Notes: generated by a model from the sequence alone, not told the origin. 64,000 nt of DNA from an uncultured Bacteroidales bacterium (GCA_900541925.1 UQMB01000012.1:17779-81778), one strand, 5' to 3'. Numbered from the stretch's first letter, positions 45,055 through 53,511 are shown. Numbers and translations: made by a program.

Positions 45055-47037
45055 TTACCCGCGCCCCGCGTTTATCAGCTCCTCCATCCCGGCCTGGAGC
45101 TGCTCGGCCAGCACACGCTTGCTCTCGTGGGATTCGAGACTGGCGTCATAGGCCACGGGGCTGCCTATCCTGAAACTGCGGGTCGTGCGGTCCGAGAACA
45201 GAGGATAGAACAGCAGAGACTTGCCGGTGCGGTCGAAGTACATCTTCCCGATATGCGCGAAACCTGTGTAGAATGTGCGCACATTGTCAGCCTTGTATTC
45301 AGAGTCTGGGACAGCCTTCAGGAGGTTGCGCGGCTTCTCCGGGAATATGAGGATGTTGTCCCCGTCCTCCAGCGCCTTGAGGCTCTCGTTGAACGTGCTC
45401 ATGACATCCCTTGACGCGCCCCGCACCACCGGGATCGGGTTGCAGGAGTTGAGGGCCCAGCAAGTGGCGCGCGTAAGCTGCCATATCAGCCGTCCGCCGA
45501 GGCGTTTGCCGAAAATCTTCTTCAAGAAAGCGAGCGACTTGGACATCTCGCGGAAGGCGGTCTCCTTGTCCAGCATCACATTGTGTATCCAAGGACGGAA
45601 ATATGTCGGGAGATAGATGACCGCGGAGATAGGGCCATAGATGAAGCCGTGGTTGCACACGAACACCGAAGGATAGTCCTCGCGGCGCAGGTTCTCCCTG
45701 CCGGAGACCTTGAGATGGAAGAACGGCCGCGCGAGAGTGCACAATATCTTCACGCCGAAACGCATCCTGTACTTGCTCACGAAGAGGCCCTGGAGATTCT
45801 CGCGCATCTGCTCGGTCTTGGAGCGCGACTCGATGAATTTCATCAGTTTCTCGCGGTTGCGGTAATCCAGCGGCTGACGGAACGCGAAGAACACGGCCAC
45901 GATCATGAAGACGACCGGAATCTGAAGCGTCCAGATGCCGACGACCACCTTCTCGGGCCGCAGCGGCGCCACAAATGTGTAGAACGCCATCAGCAGCAGC
46001 ATTATGCCGGACGAGACAATCGACGCCACCGTGGCGGTGACGGTGTTGCTCACCTCCAGGCTCGTCTTGTCCAGCCCTCCGTCCGAAATGCTCCCCACCG
46101 CCTCGAAGTCGAGATGGAACTTCCGTACCGCAGCAAAGATAAGTGCCATGCCGACGCCCCATACCACAGTCCAGGCCATCCTGTGCATCAGACTGTGCGC
46201 CCTGAACATCAGCACAGCCCCGAGGATCCATGTCACAGCCCCGAGGATGAATTCGGCAAGCGCCAGGCCCGGGAGCCGTCTGCGCAGCAGCACGGAAGAG
46301 ACGAGCAGCACCAGATAAATCGCCAGCAGCCAGACACATAGACCGATATAGACATCAGGTTCAAAAGACCGCCCCGACGGGAACAGCACGAACAGGAAGA
46401 ATACCATCACCCCCACATTGAGGGCAATGGTGGAATACAGGCTCATGTCCTCAAACAGCCTGTACGAGGCCAGCGCCTCATACTTGTTTTCCAGAATGCT
46501 GCCAACCCTCACGTTCTGCTCGGGATGTATGAGCCGGACAATGCCGGTCCCCACCACCACGGCGGAGAACAAGGCAAGATATGAGTCCGCGATGCGCCCG
46601 TATAGCATATATATGCAGACGGCATCGAAGCAAATCTGGACGAACGCCAGATAAATCCAGCGCGACACCCTTCCGGGCTCATCGCCGGCCAACGGACTGG
46701 AGCACAGATAGTCCCTCAATATCAAAGACAGGGCGAACAGGGAGATATAATTGGCATCGGGACGCCCCATGAGCGGAGGGTAGAGAAAAGCCACCGCCAT
46801 GCCGCATATCGTCACGAGCACCATAAGCAGGGAAGAGAAGTAATGGTTGCCCCCGCGATGCCTCAACTGAGCCAGATTACAGAGAAAGAACGCCTTGACT
46901 ATATTGGCGAAAAGATACACGGCCGCCCCGAAGAACGGATTCCCTATCACCAGGTGCGCCACCGCCATACAGAGCAGCAGAGCGAAATAGTCTATCCTGT
47001 ATATGCTCCCTTCCGGGTAATGTGTCGGCTTTTCCAT
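45055..47037 (-). CDS. Polytopic membrane protein with C-terminal PlsC-like acyltransferase domain
   Basis: 660 residues. The first 400 have about eleven membrane helices, somewhat like a transporter. Residues about 430-655 form a lysophospholipid-type acyltransferase: VCNHGFIYGPISA, IPVVRG, ILIFPEKPRN. In the key HX4D motif the Asp is Gly (His-Gly-Phe-Ile-Tyr-Gly), and the FPEG motif is FPEK, so it may be a divergent or different acyltransferase. It could acylate a lipid carrier or remodel phospholipid. The ATG at 47037 lies five bases after a -7 box. Confidence 0.8.
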   Translation of the reverse strand: MEKPTHYPEGSIYRIDYFALLLCMAVAHLVIGNPFFGAAVYLFANIVKAFFLCNLAQLRHRGGNHYFSSLLMVLVTICGMAVAFLYPPLMGRPDANYISLFALSLILRDYLCSSPLAGDEPGRVSRWIYLAFVQICFDAVCIYMLYGRIADSYLALFSAVVVGTGIVRLIHPEQNVRVGSILENKYEALASYRLFEDMSLYSTIALNVGVMVFFLFVLFPSGRSFEPDVYIGLCVWLLAIYLVLLVSSVLLRRRLPGLALAEFILGAVTWILGAVLMFRAHSLMHRMAWTVVWGVGMALIFAAVRKFHLDFEAVGSISDGGLDKTSLEVSNTVTATVASIVSSGIMLLLMAFYTFVAPLRPEKVVVGIWTLQIPVVFMIVAVFFAFRQPLDYRNREKLMKFIESRSKTEQMRENLQGLFVSKYRMRFGVKILCTLARPFFHLKVSGRENLRREDYPSVFVCNHGFIYGPISAVIYLPTYFRPWIHNVMLDKETAFREMSKSLAFLKKIFGKRLGGRLIWQLTRATCWALNSCNPIPVVRGASRDVMSTFNESLKALEDGDNILIFPEKPRNLLKAVPDSEYKADNVRTFYTGFAHIGKMYFDRTGKSLLFYPLFSDRTTRSFRIGSPVAYDASLESHESKRVLAEQLQAGMEELINAGRG

Positions 47038-47042
47038 AGATG

Positions 47043-47072
47043 CAAATATAGTGAAAGAGCAAAGAACGACAA
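47043..47072 (-). promoter_or_regulatory. Acyltransferase gene promoter (leaderless type)
   Basis: Minus-strand TTG (47070-47072), a 19-base spacer and TATATTTG (47043-47050), five bases before the ATG at 47037. Confidence 0.65.
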
Positions 47073-47107
47073 CACGACACAGTCTCTATGCGACAACAAC
47101 TTTCCCT

Positions 47108-47210
47108 ATGTCGGTACGGCAAATAGTGGTTTGCCGTACCGATTGTATCAATTTACCCCTTTCGTACGGGAAACCACTGCTCTGCCGTACCGAATATCTT
47201 GATTTGCCCC
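47108..47210. repeat. Two tandem 51-base imperfect repeats, each holding a hairpin
   Basis: Read on the minus strand, two units start with GGGG(C/T)AAAT and contain CGGTACGGCA (47160-47210 and 47109-47159); roughly two thirds of positions agree. Unit 2 holds a perfect 12-bp inverted repeat, CGGTACGGCAAA (47112-47123) with TTTGCCGTACCG (47130-47141), loop of six. Unit 1 holds a weaker one (GTACGG 47164-47169 with CCGTAC 47185-47190). Neither has a T run. They are not CRISPR-like, being only two copies. Confidence 0.75.
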
Positions 47211-47237
47211 GTCCGTCAAAGGCAGGTTTCGACGGAC
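47211..47237. repeat. Further inverted repeat in the gene-free region
   Basis: GTCCGTC (47211-47217) with GACGGAC (47231-47237), extended inward by AAA/TTT with a single bulged C. It directly adjoins the tandem repeats. Confidence 0.65.
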
Positions 47238-47255
47238 AAAGTCAGCGTCTCCCTT

Positions 47256-47282
47256 AGTAAGCGGCAAAAAATAAGTTGCCGC
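47256..47282 (-). repeat. Dispersed intergenic motif, copy 1
   Basis: A 27-base element whose core AAAAAATAAGTTGCCGC (47266-47282) is identical to 61296-61312; across 27 bases only three differ. Within it GCGGCAA (47261-47267) pairs with TTGCCGC (47276-47282). Confidence 0.6.
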
Positions 47283-47551
47283 AGATTCGGCAAAGATTTT
47301 TGAGGATAGATTTCTTTTTGAAGAAGGAGTGTGCCGGTGGCACATGACTGATGAAAAAAGGAATATTGACCAAAAAGATTGCCAAAGGTGATGCAACTTA
47401 TTTTTTAACGATTACTTGACTTCAGACAGGGGAAGGCCCTGCCATACAGCGTAGCATATCGGGACATGGGTGCCGATTTAATCGCGTCAGGACAAGGGGT
47501 AGCCGCAGAATCCGGAGGCCCGGCTGCGTGGCCGCTGACCCGGCCACAAAC
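47283..47551. other. Gene-free stretch between acyltransferase and tRNA-Pro
   Basis: The whole stretch 47038-47588 carries no credible gene. Beyond the repeats listed separately, it holds a GTGGCCG/CGGCCAC inverted repeat (47528-47534 with 47541-47547, loop of six). The short open frames here (for example minus 47148-47396) run through the tandem repeats and do not look like proteins. Confidence 0.6.
47392..47417 (+). repeat. Dispersed intergenic motif, copy 2
   Basis: Contains GCAACTTATTTTTTAACG then ATTACTT, the same core as the copies at 47256, 61286 and (in part) 59554, here on the opposite strand to copy 1. Confidence 0.6.
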
Positions 47552-47582
47552 AAAAAAGGACCGGCCTCTAAAGGTCAGTCCT
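47552..47582 (-). terminator. tRNA-Pro terminator
   Basis: AGGAC-GGCCT (47557-47567) pairs with AGGTC-GTCCT (47572-47582) with one mismatch and one G-U; six T follow on the minus strand. Confidence 0.8.
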
Positions 47583-47588
47583 CAAATG

Positions 47589-47662
47589 TCGGGGTACTGT
47601 GACTCGAACACAGGACCCTCTGGTCCCAAACCAGATGCGCTAGCCAACTGCGCCACACCCCG
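47589..47662 (-). tRNA. tRNA-Pro (anticodon TGG)
   Basis: 74 bases fold as a full cloverleaf: acceptor CGGGGTG with TACCCCG plus discriminator A; anticodon stem TCTGG/CCAGA around the loop TTTGGGA, anticodon TGG; T arm CTGTG-TTCGAGT-CACAG. CCA is not encoded and must be added. It is a single-gene transcript with its own promoter and terminator. Confidence 0.97.
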
Positions 47663-47682
47663 AATTCCCTTGAATGGGACTG

Positions 47683-47713
47683 CAAAGATACGGAGCTTTT
47701 GCGAAAAAACAAA
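47683..47713 (-). promoter_or_regulatory. tRNA-Pro promoter
   Basis: Minus-strand TTTG (47710-47713), a 19-base spacer and TATCTTTG (47683-47690), about 20 bases before the tRNA 5' end. A full-consensus Bacteroidetes promoter. Confidence 0.85.
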
Positions 47714-47727
47714 ATAATCGGGCGAAT

Positions 47728-47759
47728 TTTGGATAATTTCCAAACTGAATCTATCTTTG
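47728..47759 (+). promoter_or_regulatory. lolD-like gene promoter (leaderless type)
   Basis: TTTG (47728-47731), a 20-base spacer and TATCTTTG (47752-47759), seven bases before the ATG at 47767. GGAG (47761-47764) looks like a Shine-Dalgarno but lies where transcription should start. Confidence 0.85.
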
Positions 47760-47766
47760 AGGAGAT

Positions 47767-48420
47767 ATGATCATCGAAGCACACGACATCCACAAGAGTT
47801 TCGGCCAGCTTGAAGTGCTGAAAGGAATCGACTTCAGCGCGGACAAGGCCGAGACCGTCTCGATAATGGGGGCGTCCGGCACGGGCAAGTCCACCCTACT
47901 CCAGATCCTCGGAACCCTCTCGACCCCGGACAGCGGGAGTCTCATGATTGACGGGGAGGATGTCTTGAGGCTGCGCAGCGACGCCCTGGCCTCGTTCCGG
48001 GGCCGCAAGATAGGATTCGTGTTCCAGGCGCACCACCTTCTGCCGGAGTTCACAGCACTGGAGAATGTGATGATTCCGGCCCTGATCGCAGGAACGGCGG
48101 CAAGCACCGCCAGGGCGGAAGCGCTCAGGCTGCTGGGGAGTCTCGGGCTCAAGGACAGAGCCTCTCACAAGCCAGCCGAGCTTTCCGGCGGAGAGCAGCA
48201 GCGCACCGCCATCGCCAGAGCCATCATCAACCGCCCCTCAGTGCTCTTTGCCGACGAGCCCACGGGCAACCTTGACTCCGCGACGAAACAGGAAATCCAC
48301 AAAGTATTATTCGACCTGCGGGACTCCATCGGGCAGACCATAGTGATCGTGACCCACGACCCGCAGCTCGCATCCCTTTGCGACCGCCGCCTTGAAATGA
48401 AGGACGGGCTTTTCGTGTGA
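47767..48420 (+). CDS. ABC transporter ATPase, LolD/MacB type
   Basis: 217 residues. Walker A GASGTGKST, signature LSGGEQQRTAIARA, Walker B VLFADEPTGNLD and the THDPQLA switch are complete. The short single-domain form with the DEPTGNLD wording matches LolD, which powers release of lipoproteins to the outer membrane with LolCE, although MacB/FtsE-type modules look alike. The membrane partner is not adjacent. It overlaps the next gene at TGATG. Confidence 0.88.
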   Translation: MIIEAHDIHKSFGQLEVLKGIDFSADKAETVSIMGASGTGKSTLLQILGTLSTPDSGSLMIDGEDVLRLRSDALASFRGRKIGFVFQAHHLLPEFTALENVMIPALIAGTAASTARAEALRLLGSLGLKDRASHKPAELSGGEQQRTAIARAIINRPSVLFADEPTGNLDSATKQEIHKVLFDLRDSIGQTIVIVTHDPQLASLCDRRLEMKDGLFV

Positions 48421-49121
48421 TGGCCGAGACTGTCTTCAGATTCCGCCGCTTCGAAGTCCGCAACCGCGACTCGGCCCTGAAGGTGGGCACGGACGCAGTG
48501 CTTCTCGGCGCGGCGATGACAATCCTGCCGTCCGACAGGACGGCTCTCGACATCGGCACCGGCACAGGAGTGATCGCCCTCATGGCAGCGCAGCGCAGCG
48601 AGGCCTGCAATATAATAGGAATAGACATCGACCCGGCCTCAGCCGAGGAGGCCGCGTTCAATTTCTCGGCGTCCCCATGGAAGGAGCGTCTGACTTCTGT
48701 ATGCGTCCCGCTCTCGGGATTCAGGACCGGGCAGAAATTCGACCTGATTTTCTCCAATCCGCCCTACTACGACTCCTCCCTTAAAAACCCGGACCCCCGG
48801 GAAGCCGCGGCCAGGCACTCGGACTCACTCTCATGCCGGGACATACTCTCATTCGCCGCAGGGCGGCTCTCCCCCGAGGGACGGCTGTCCCTCATCCTGC
48901 CTTCCGAAGGCCTCCGCGACCTGAGGCGCTGCGCCGCATCGTTCGGCCTGCACCCGTTCCGGCTGCTGCACATAAAGACCACCGCGGCCAAGCAGCCCCG
49001 CAGGGTGGTGGCGGAGTTCTCCACGGCGGCTGCAGAAGTCGAAGAGCAGTGCCTGACCCTGTCAGAGGCCGGCGAAAAGACCGGAGAATACCGCCTGCTG
49101 ACTCAGGACTTCTACCTCTGA
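48420..49121 (+). CDS. trmN6: tRNA1(Val) adenine-37 N6-methyltransferase-like protein
   Basis: 233 residues. FRFRRFEVRNRDSALKVGTDAVLLGA is the typical YfiC/TrmN6 start (the segment RDSALKVGTDAVLLGA is characteristic), followed by SAM motif LDIGTGTGVIALMAAQRS and the N6-adenine motif FSNPPYYDSS. It methylates A37 of tRNA1(Val) in E. coli. I start at the ATG 48420 that overlaps the lolD stop; a GTG just upstream adds one residue. Confidence 0.88.
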   Translation: MAETVFRFRRFEVRNRDSALKVGTDAVLLGAAMTILPSDRTALDIGTGTGVIALMAAQRSEACNIIGIDIDPASAEEAAFNFSASPWKERLTSVCVPLSGFRTGQKFDLIFSNPPYYDSSLKNPDPREAAARHSDSLSCRDILSFAAGRLSPEGRLSLILPSEGLRDLRRCAASFGLHPFRLLHIKTTAAKQPRRVVAEFSTAAAEVEEQCLTLSEAGEKTGEYRLLTQDFYL

Positions 49122-49336
49122 GCGCACGGGGCCGGAACTCCGTTTGACGATTTTACACCCCGCTACAGGCCCACAGGAGGCCGATTGGGGCGAAATTCCC
49201 CCGTTGTCCGAACTCGCCACAAATACCCATCCTCGCCCCGGATAGGCCCGTTTTGACCACAAAGAGCCGGCACCGGCGGGGAAATGAGAAGTAATGTCCC
49301 TACATTCGCCGCCGTTAATCTTAAAAGTTTTTAAAG

Positions 49337-50995
49337 ATGTACGAACTCAAACAGAAAGACAATTTCATCCTTACATTTGAAAATTCGGTCAAGGAGTGCT
49401 GGAACAAGCAGGCTCTCGACGACTACAACAGTTGCAGTGTCACCTATGGCGAACTCGCTGCAGATATCGAAAAGCTGGTGCTCTGCTGGAAAGCGGCAGG
49501 CCTCAAGAAAGGCGACAAGATCGTAATCAACGCCAAGAGCAGCTCCAACTGGGCCAAGGTCTTCCTCGCCGCCCAGGTCGGAGGATTTGTGGCCGTGCAG
49601 ATCTTCAACGGTTTCACCCCTGACGACACCACAGCCCTCGTCAACCACTCCGACGCGCGCCTGCTCTATACAGAGAAGCCCATCTTCGACAAGATGAATT
49701 TCGATGCCCTGCCGAACCTCATCGGCGCCATCGACAACAAGAACTGGGAGCTTCTCGCCTCCCGCGGCGACTTCGCGGACATCCACCTCAAGCGCGAGGC
49801 CCTGTTCAACGAAGCCCACCCTCAGGGACTCAAGCCGGAAGACATCAGCTACGAGGCCGGCTCACTGGACGACCTCGCCGCCATAATGTACACATCAGGC
49901 TCCACGGGCAACCCTAAGGGCGTGATGCTGACCAACCGCAACCTTTCCGCCAACATCTATCTAATTCCTAAACACTTCCCGTACAGAAGGGAAGACAATT
50001 ATGTCAGCGTCCTTCCGTATGCGCACATCTTCGGAATGGTCTATGACATGCTCGCGCCGCTCTGCTTCGGAATGCACCTTATAGTGCTCTGCATCCCGCC
50101 AGTACCGGCAAACCTCAAACCTGCCCTCAGAAAATACAAGCCGTATGTATTCTTTGCCGTGCCTCTGATTCTCACCAAACTCCTGGAAGACTCCATCGGG
50201 GAGTTCATCCACAGCAAAAGCGGCGCGGCAAAGCTTGAGGACTACAAGAACAACCCGGACTTCTGCGAAGCCCTCGAGACCATCTTCCTCAAGGCCCTCG
50301 GCGGCAATGTGGGCCTGTTCGTGACAGGCGGCGCCGCCATCCCTGAGCATCTGGAGAAACTGATGGTCGAGAAACTCAAACTTCCGTTCGTCACCGGTTA
50401 CGGCATGACCGAAGCCGCTCCGACCATCTGTCTGGGCCATCTCGGCGCATACAAGCTCAAGGAGTGCGGGGAAATCGCAGAAGAGGGCGTTGACCTGAAA
50501 ATCAACTCCGCAGACCCGGAGCACATCCCGGGCGAAATCCTCATCAGGGGCAACGTCGTGTTCAAGGGCTACTATAAGAACGAGGCCGCTACCGCCGCGG
50601 CGTTCACCGAGGACGGCTGGTTCAGGACCGGTGACCTCGCCACAATCGACAAGGACGACAGCGTATTCATCGTGGGACGCTGCAAGAGCATGATCCTCTC
50701 CACCAACGGACAGAACATCTTCCCGGAGGAGATCGAGGTGGTGCTCAACGCCCTCACTTATGTGGGCGAATCCCTGATAGTGTCACGCGGCGGCAAGCTC
50801 GTGGCCCTCATCGTCCCTGACGCCAACCTCACAGGAGACCTTGACGCCGCCGCGCTCAAGAATGTGATGGACGCAAACATCACGGCCCTCAACAAGAAGA
50901 TTCCGGCATATTCGCAGGTAAGCTCCTACGAACTCCGTTTCGAGCCGTTCTCCAAGACCCCTAAGGGAAGCATCAGGAGGTTCATGTATGAATAA
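49337..50995 (+). CDS. Long-chain acyl-CoA/acyl-ACP synthetase
   Basis: 552 residues, an adenylate-forming enzyme that activates fatty acids. AMP-binding motif MYTSGSTGNPKGVML (about 184-198), VTGYGMTEAAPT, GWFRTGDLATID and the late lysine region KTPKGSIRRFM are present. As it leads an operon with KAS II, FabZ-type and FabI genes, loading of exogenous fatty acid onto ACP is as likely as CoA. It overlaps fabF by eight bases. The 215 bases before it hold a weak TACATTCG box near 49300. Confidence 0.9.
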   Translation: MYELKQKDNFILTFENSVKECWNKQALDDYNSCSVTYGELAADIEKLVLCWKAAGLKKGDKIVINAKSSSNWAKVFLAAQVGGFVAVQIFNGFTPDDTTALVNHSDARLLYTEKPIFDKMNFDALPNLIGAIDNKNWELLASRGDFADIHLKREALFNEAHPQGLKPEDISYEAGSLDDLAAIMYTSGSTGNPKGVMLTNRNLSANIYLIPKHFPYRREDNYVSVLPYAHIFGMVYDMLAPLCFGMHLIVLCIPPVPANLKPALRKYKPYVFFAVPLILTKLLEDSIGEFIHSKSGAAKLEDYKNNPDFCEALETIFLKALGGNVGLFVTGGAAIPEHLEKLMVEKLKLPFVTGYGMTEAAPTICLGHLGAYKLKECGEIAEEGVDLKINSADPEHIPGEILIRGNVVFKGYYKNEAATAAAFTEDGWFRTGDLATIDKDDSVFIVGRCKSMILSTNGQNIFPEEIEVVLNALTYVGESLIVSRGGKLVALIVPDANLTGDLDAAALKNVMDANITALNKKIPAYSQVSSYELRFEPFSKTPKGSIRRFMYE

Positions 50996-52238
50996 TGGAA
51001 GAAGAGTAGTCATCACCGGCCTGGGAGTCATCTCCCCGGTCGGGAATGATGTGGCCGCGTTCTGGGACAGTCTCACCTCCGGCCGTTGCGGCATAGGGCC
51101 GCTGACAGGAGTGGACCTCCATGGCCTCCCTATCCACGTGGCCGGGAACATCAAGGACTTCGACCCGGCAGCCTACGGGCTCAGCGGGCCCGACAAGAGG
51201 CGCAACGACCTCTACAGCCAGTACGCGCTGGCCGCAGCGTCGCAGGCGATGGCATCCAGCGGCATCATCTCGGGAGAGAACATCGGGCCGGAGAGGTTCG
51301 GGGTCTATGTCGGCACAGGCATCGGAGGCATGAACACCTTCGTCGCACAGACCAAAGTGCTGCTTGAAGAGGGCGCGGACAGGATTTCCCCGCTCTTCAT
51401 CCCTATGATGATCCCCAACATCGCCGGGGGCAACATAGCCATCAAGTACAACGCGCAGGGCCCGTGCCTCACCCATGTGTCAGCCTGCGCCACCGGCACC
51501 AACTCGATCGGGGAAGCATACCTCGCCATAAGCTGCGGACGCGCTGACGCGATCTTGACAGGAGGCAGCGAGGCCGTGCTCAACCCACTGGCTATCGGAG
51601 GCTTCGCCAACTGCAAGGCCCTCACCACAGAAGAGGACCCGGCCAAGGCATGCCGCCCGTTCGACAAGGACCGCGGAGGATTCGTCATGGCGGAAGGCGC
51701 AGCCATGCTGATGCTTGAAGAATACGAGCACGCAGTGGCGCGCGGAGCCGAGATCATCGCCGAAGTGTGCGGCTACGGCTGCACCTGCGACGCCTACCAC
51801 TACACGGCGCCGCGCCAGGACGGAATACCGGCATCAAGAGCCATCAAAGACGCTCTCGACCAGGCCGGATACAAGCCGGGCGAGAACCTTTATATCAACG
51901 CCCACGGCACCGGCACGCACCTCAATGACGCGGCCGAGACCAAGGCCGTCAAACTGGCCCTGGGCGAACAGGACGCGCACCGCGCATCCATAAGTTCCAC
52001 CAAGTCGATGACCGGGCACATGTTCGGCGCCACCGGAGCGGCGGAGCTCATCGCCTCGGCGCTCGCCCTCAGGGACGGCATCGTGCCTCCGACCCTCGGT
52101 CTGTTCGAGCCGGATCCGGAATGCGACCTCGACTACACTCCACTTGAAGCCCGCAAAAGGGATCTCGACATCGCAATATCCAATTCCCTCGGCTTCGGGG
52201 GGCATAATGTTTGCGTGTCACTTAGGAAATTCAAATAA
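50988..52238 (+). CDS. fabF: Beta-ketoacyl-ACP synthase II
   Basis: 416 residues. It extends acyl-ACP with malonyl-ACP. Active-site Cys167 in VSACATGTNS, His306 in NAHGTGT and His344 in STKSMTGHMFGATG complete the Cys-His-His triad; Lys339 is also conserved. It is a second-type KAS; the main housekeeping copy may lie elsewhere. It sits in an operon whose other genes cover the reduction and dehydration steps, though no fabG or ACP gene is present here. Confidence 0.93.
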   Translation: MNNGRRVVITGLGVISPVGNDVAAFWDSLTSGRCGIGPLTGVDLHGLPIHVAGNIKDFDPAAYGLSGPDKRRNDLYSQYALAAASQAMASSGIISGENIGPERFGVYVGTGIGGMNTFVAQTKVLLEEGADRISPLFIPMMIPNIAGGNIAIKYNAQGPCLTHVSACATGTNSIGEAYLAISCGRADAILTGGSEAVLNPLAIGGFANCKALTTEEDPAKACRPFDKDRGGFVMAEGAAMLMLEEYEHAVARGAEIIAEVCGYGCTCDAYHYTAPRQDGIPASRAIKDALDQAGYKPGENLYINAHGTGTHLNDAAETKAVKLALGEQDAHRASISSTKSMTGHMFGATGAAELIASALALRDGIVPPTLGLFEPDPECDLDYTPLEARKRDLDIAISNSLGFGGHNVCVSLRKFK

Positions 52239-52669
52239 TGACCAGAGAAGAAATCAAGCAAATTCTGCCTCACAGGGAGCCGATGCTCCTCGTGGACAAG
52301 TCCGAATGGGACGGGGAGTATGTCTGCTCAGAATACACCATCCGCGACAACGAGTTTTTCACCACAGGGCACTTTCCGGGATATCCGGTCGTGCCGGGAG
52401 TCATCCTGTGCGAGATAATGGCGCAGGCCAGCTTTCTGCTGATTCCGGCTGAAGAACTCAAGGAGAACACGGCGTTCTATGCCGGCCTGGACGGGATAAA
52501 GTTCAAGAATTCCGTCTTCCCGGGAGACACCGTCTGCACACGCGCACGCCTTGTGGGCCGCAAAGGCCCGGCAGTGTTCGTAGAGGCCAAGGCCACCGTG
52601 GACGGAAAAGTCTGCTGCATGGGCAAGCTTACATTCATGCTCGTATCTAACGATAATCTCAAGAAATAA
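52238..52669 (+). CDS. fabZ: 3-hydroxyacyl-ACP dehydratase (FabZ type)
   Basis: 143 residues with a single hot-dog fold. ILPHREPMLLVD, then GHFPGYPVVPGVILCEIMAQAS gives catalytic His45 and Glu59. It dehydrates 3-hydroxyacyl-ACP in fatty-acid elongation. The start overlaps the fabF stop by one base and fabI follows five bases later. Whether this is the main or a pathway-specific copy is not clear. Confidence 0.9.
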   Translation: MTREEIKQILPHREPMLLVDKSEWDGEYVCSEYTIRDNEFFTTGHFPGYPVVPGVILCEIMAQASFLLIPAEELKENTAFYAGLDGIKFKNSVFPGDTVCTRARLVGRKGPAVFVEAKATVDGKVCCMGKLTFMLVSNDNLKK

Positions 52670-52674
52670 CAGAC

Positions 52675-53493
52675 ATGGCATACGGATTACTCAAAGGCAA
52701 GAAAGGCATCATATTCGGTGCGCTCAACGACCAGTCTATCGCTTGGAAAGCGGCGCTCAAGGCTCACGAAGAGGGGGCCGAGCTTGTGCTCACCAACACT
52801 CCCGTGTCCATACGTCTCGGCACCATCAATGAGCTGGCCGAACAGTGCGGGGCTCTGGTGGTTCCGGCCGACGCGACTTCCCTCGAAGACCTCAACGCGC
52901 TGGTAGACCAGGCGATGAAGCACTTCGGCGGACAGTTTGACTTCGTGCTCCACTCAGTCGGGATGTCTCCAAACATCCGCAAGGGCAAGGCCTACGAAGA
53001 CACCAACTACGACTTCTTCGGCAAGACTCTCGACATCTCCGCCCTCTCATTCCACAAGCTCCTCAACGTGCTCTACCGCAAGGACGCCCTCAAGGAATGG
53101 GGTTCAGTGGCAGCGCTGACCTACATCGCCGCACAAAGGACCTTCGAGGGATACAATGACATGGCGGACGCCAAGGCTCTGCTCGAGTCCATCGCCAGAA
53201 GTTTCGGCGTCATCTACGGCAAACACAGGCATGTGCGCATCAACACCGTGTCCCAGTCCCCTACCATGACGACTGCGGGCAGCGGCATCGCCGGGATGCA
53301 GGACATGTTCACCTACGCCGACCAGATGGCTCCGCTCGGCAACGCCAGCGCGTCTGACTGCGCCGACTACCTCGTGACGCTGTTCTCCGACCTGACGAAA
53401 CATGTCACGATGCAGACGCTCTACCACGACGGAGGGTTCTCCACCACCGGCCTCACGGCCGATGTGATAGATACTTTCCGCAAGGGGCTGTAA
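52675..53493 (+). CDS. fabI: Enoyl-ACP reductase (FabI)
   Basis: 272 residues. It reduces trans-2-enoyl-ACP with NAD(P)H in the last step of each elongation round. The divergent SDR form has FGALNDQSIAWKAA at the cofactor site, Tyr150 (LTYIAA) and the Tyr160-X6-Lys167 pair (YNDMADAK). VSQSPTMTTAGSG is the substrate-loop region. Target of triclosan-type inhibitors in other species. Last gene of the lipid operon, ended by the hairpin at 53512-53542. Confidence 0.95.
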   Translation: MAYGLLKGKKGIIFGALNDQSIAWKAALKAHEEGAELVLTNTPVSIRLGTINELAEQCGALVVPADATSLEDLNALVDQAMKHFGGQFDFVLHSVGMSPNIRKGKAYEDTNYDFFGKTLDISALSFHKLLNVLYRKDALKEWGSVAALTYIAAQRTFEGYNDMADAKALLESIARSFGVIYGKHRHVRINTVSQSPTMTTAGSGIAGMQDMFTYADQMAPLGNASASDCADYLVTLFSDLTKHVTMQTLYHDGGFSTTGLTADVIDTFRKGL

Positions 53494-53511
53494 GGCTCGC
53501 GCATATATAAG

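Noticed and set aside
45299..46339. 346-residue minus-strand frame with His/Arg/Gly-rich product
   Set aside because: Same-strand alternate frame inside the acyltransferase gene.
47108..47237. Possible CRISPR array
   Set aside because: Only two diverged units, no unique spacers of constant length, and no cas genes nearby.
47148..47396. 82-residue minus-strand frame through the tandem repeats
   Set aside because: Its product merely translates the repeats and the dispersed motif, with stops continuing the same repeat pattern in frame; DNA-level repetition explains it better than coding.
47528..47547. GTGGCCG/CGGCCAC hairpin as a terminator
   Set aside because: No T run on either strand; the tRNA terminator is the separate hairpin at 47557-47582.
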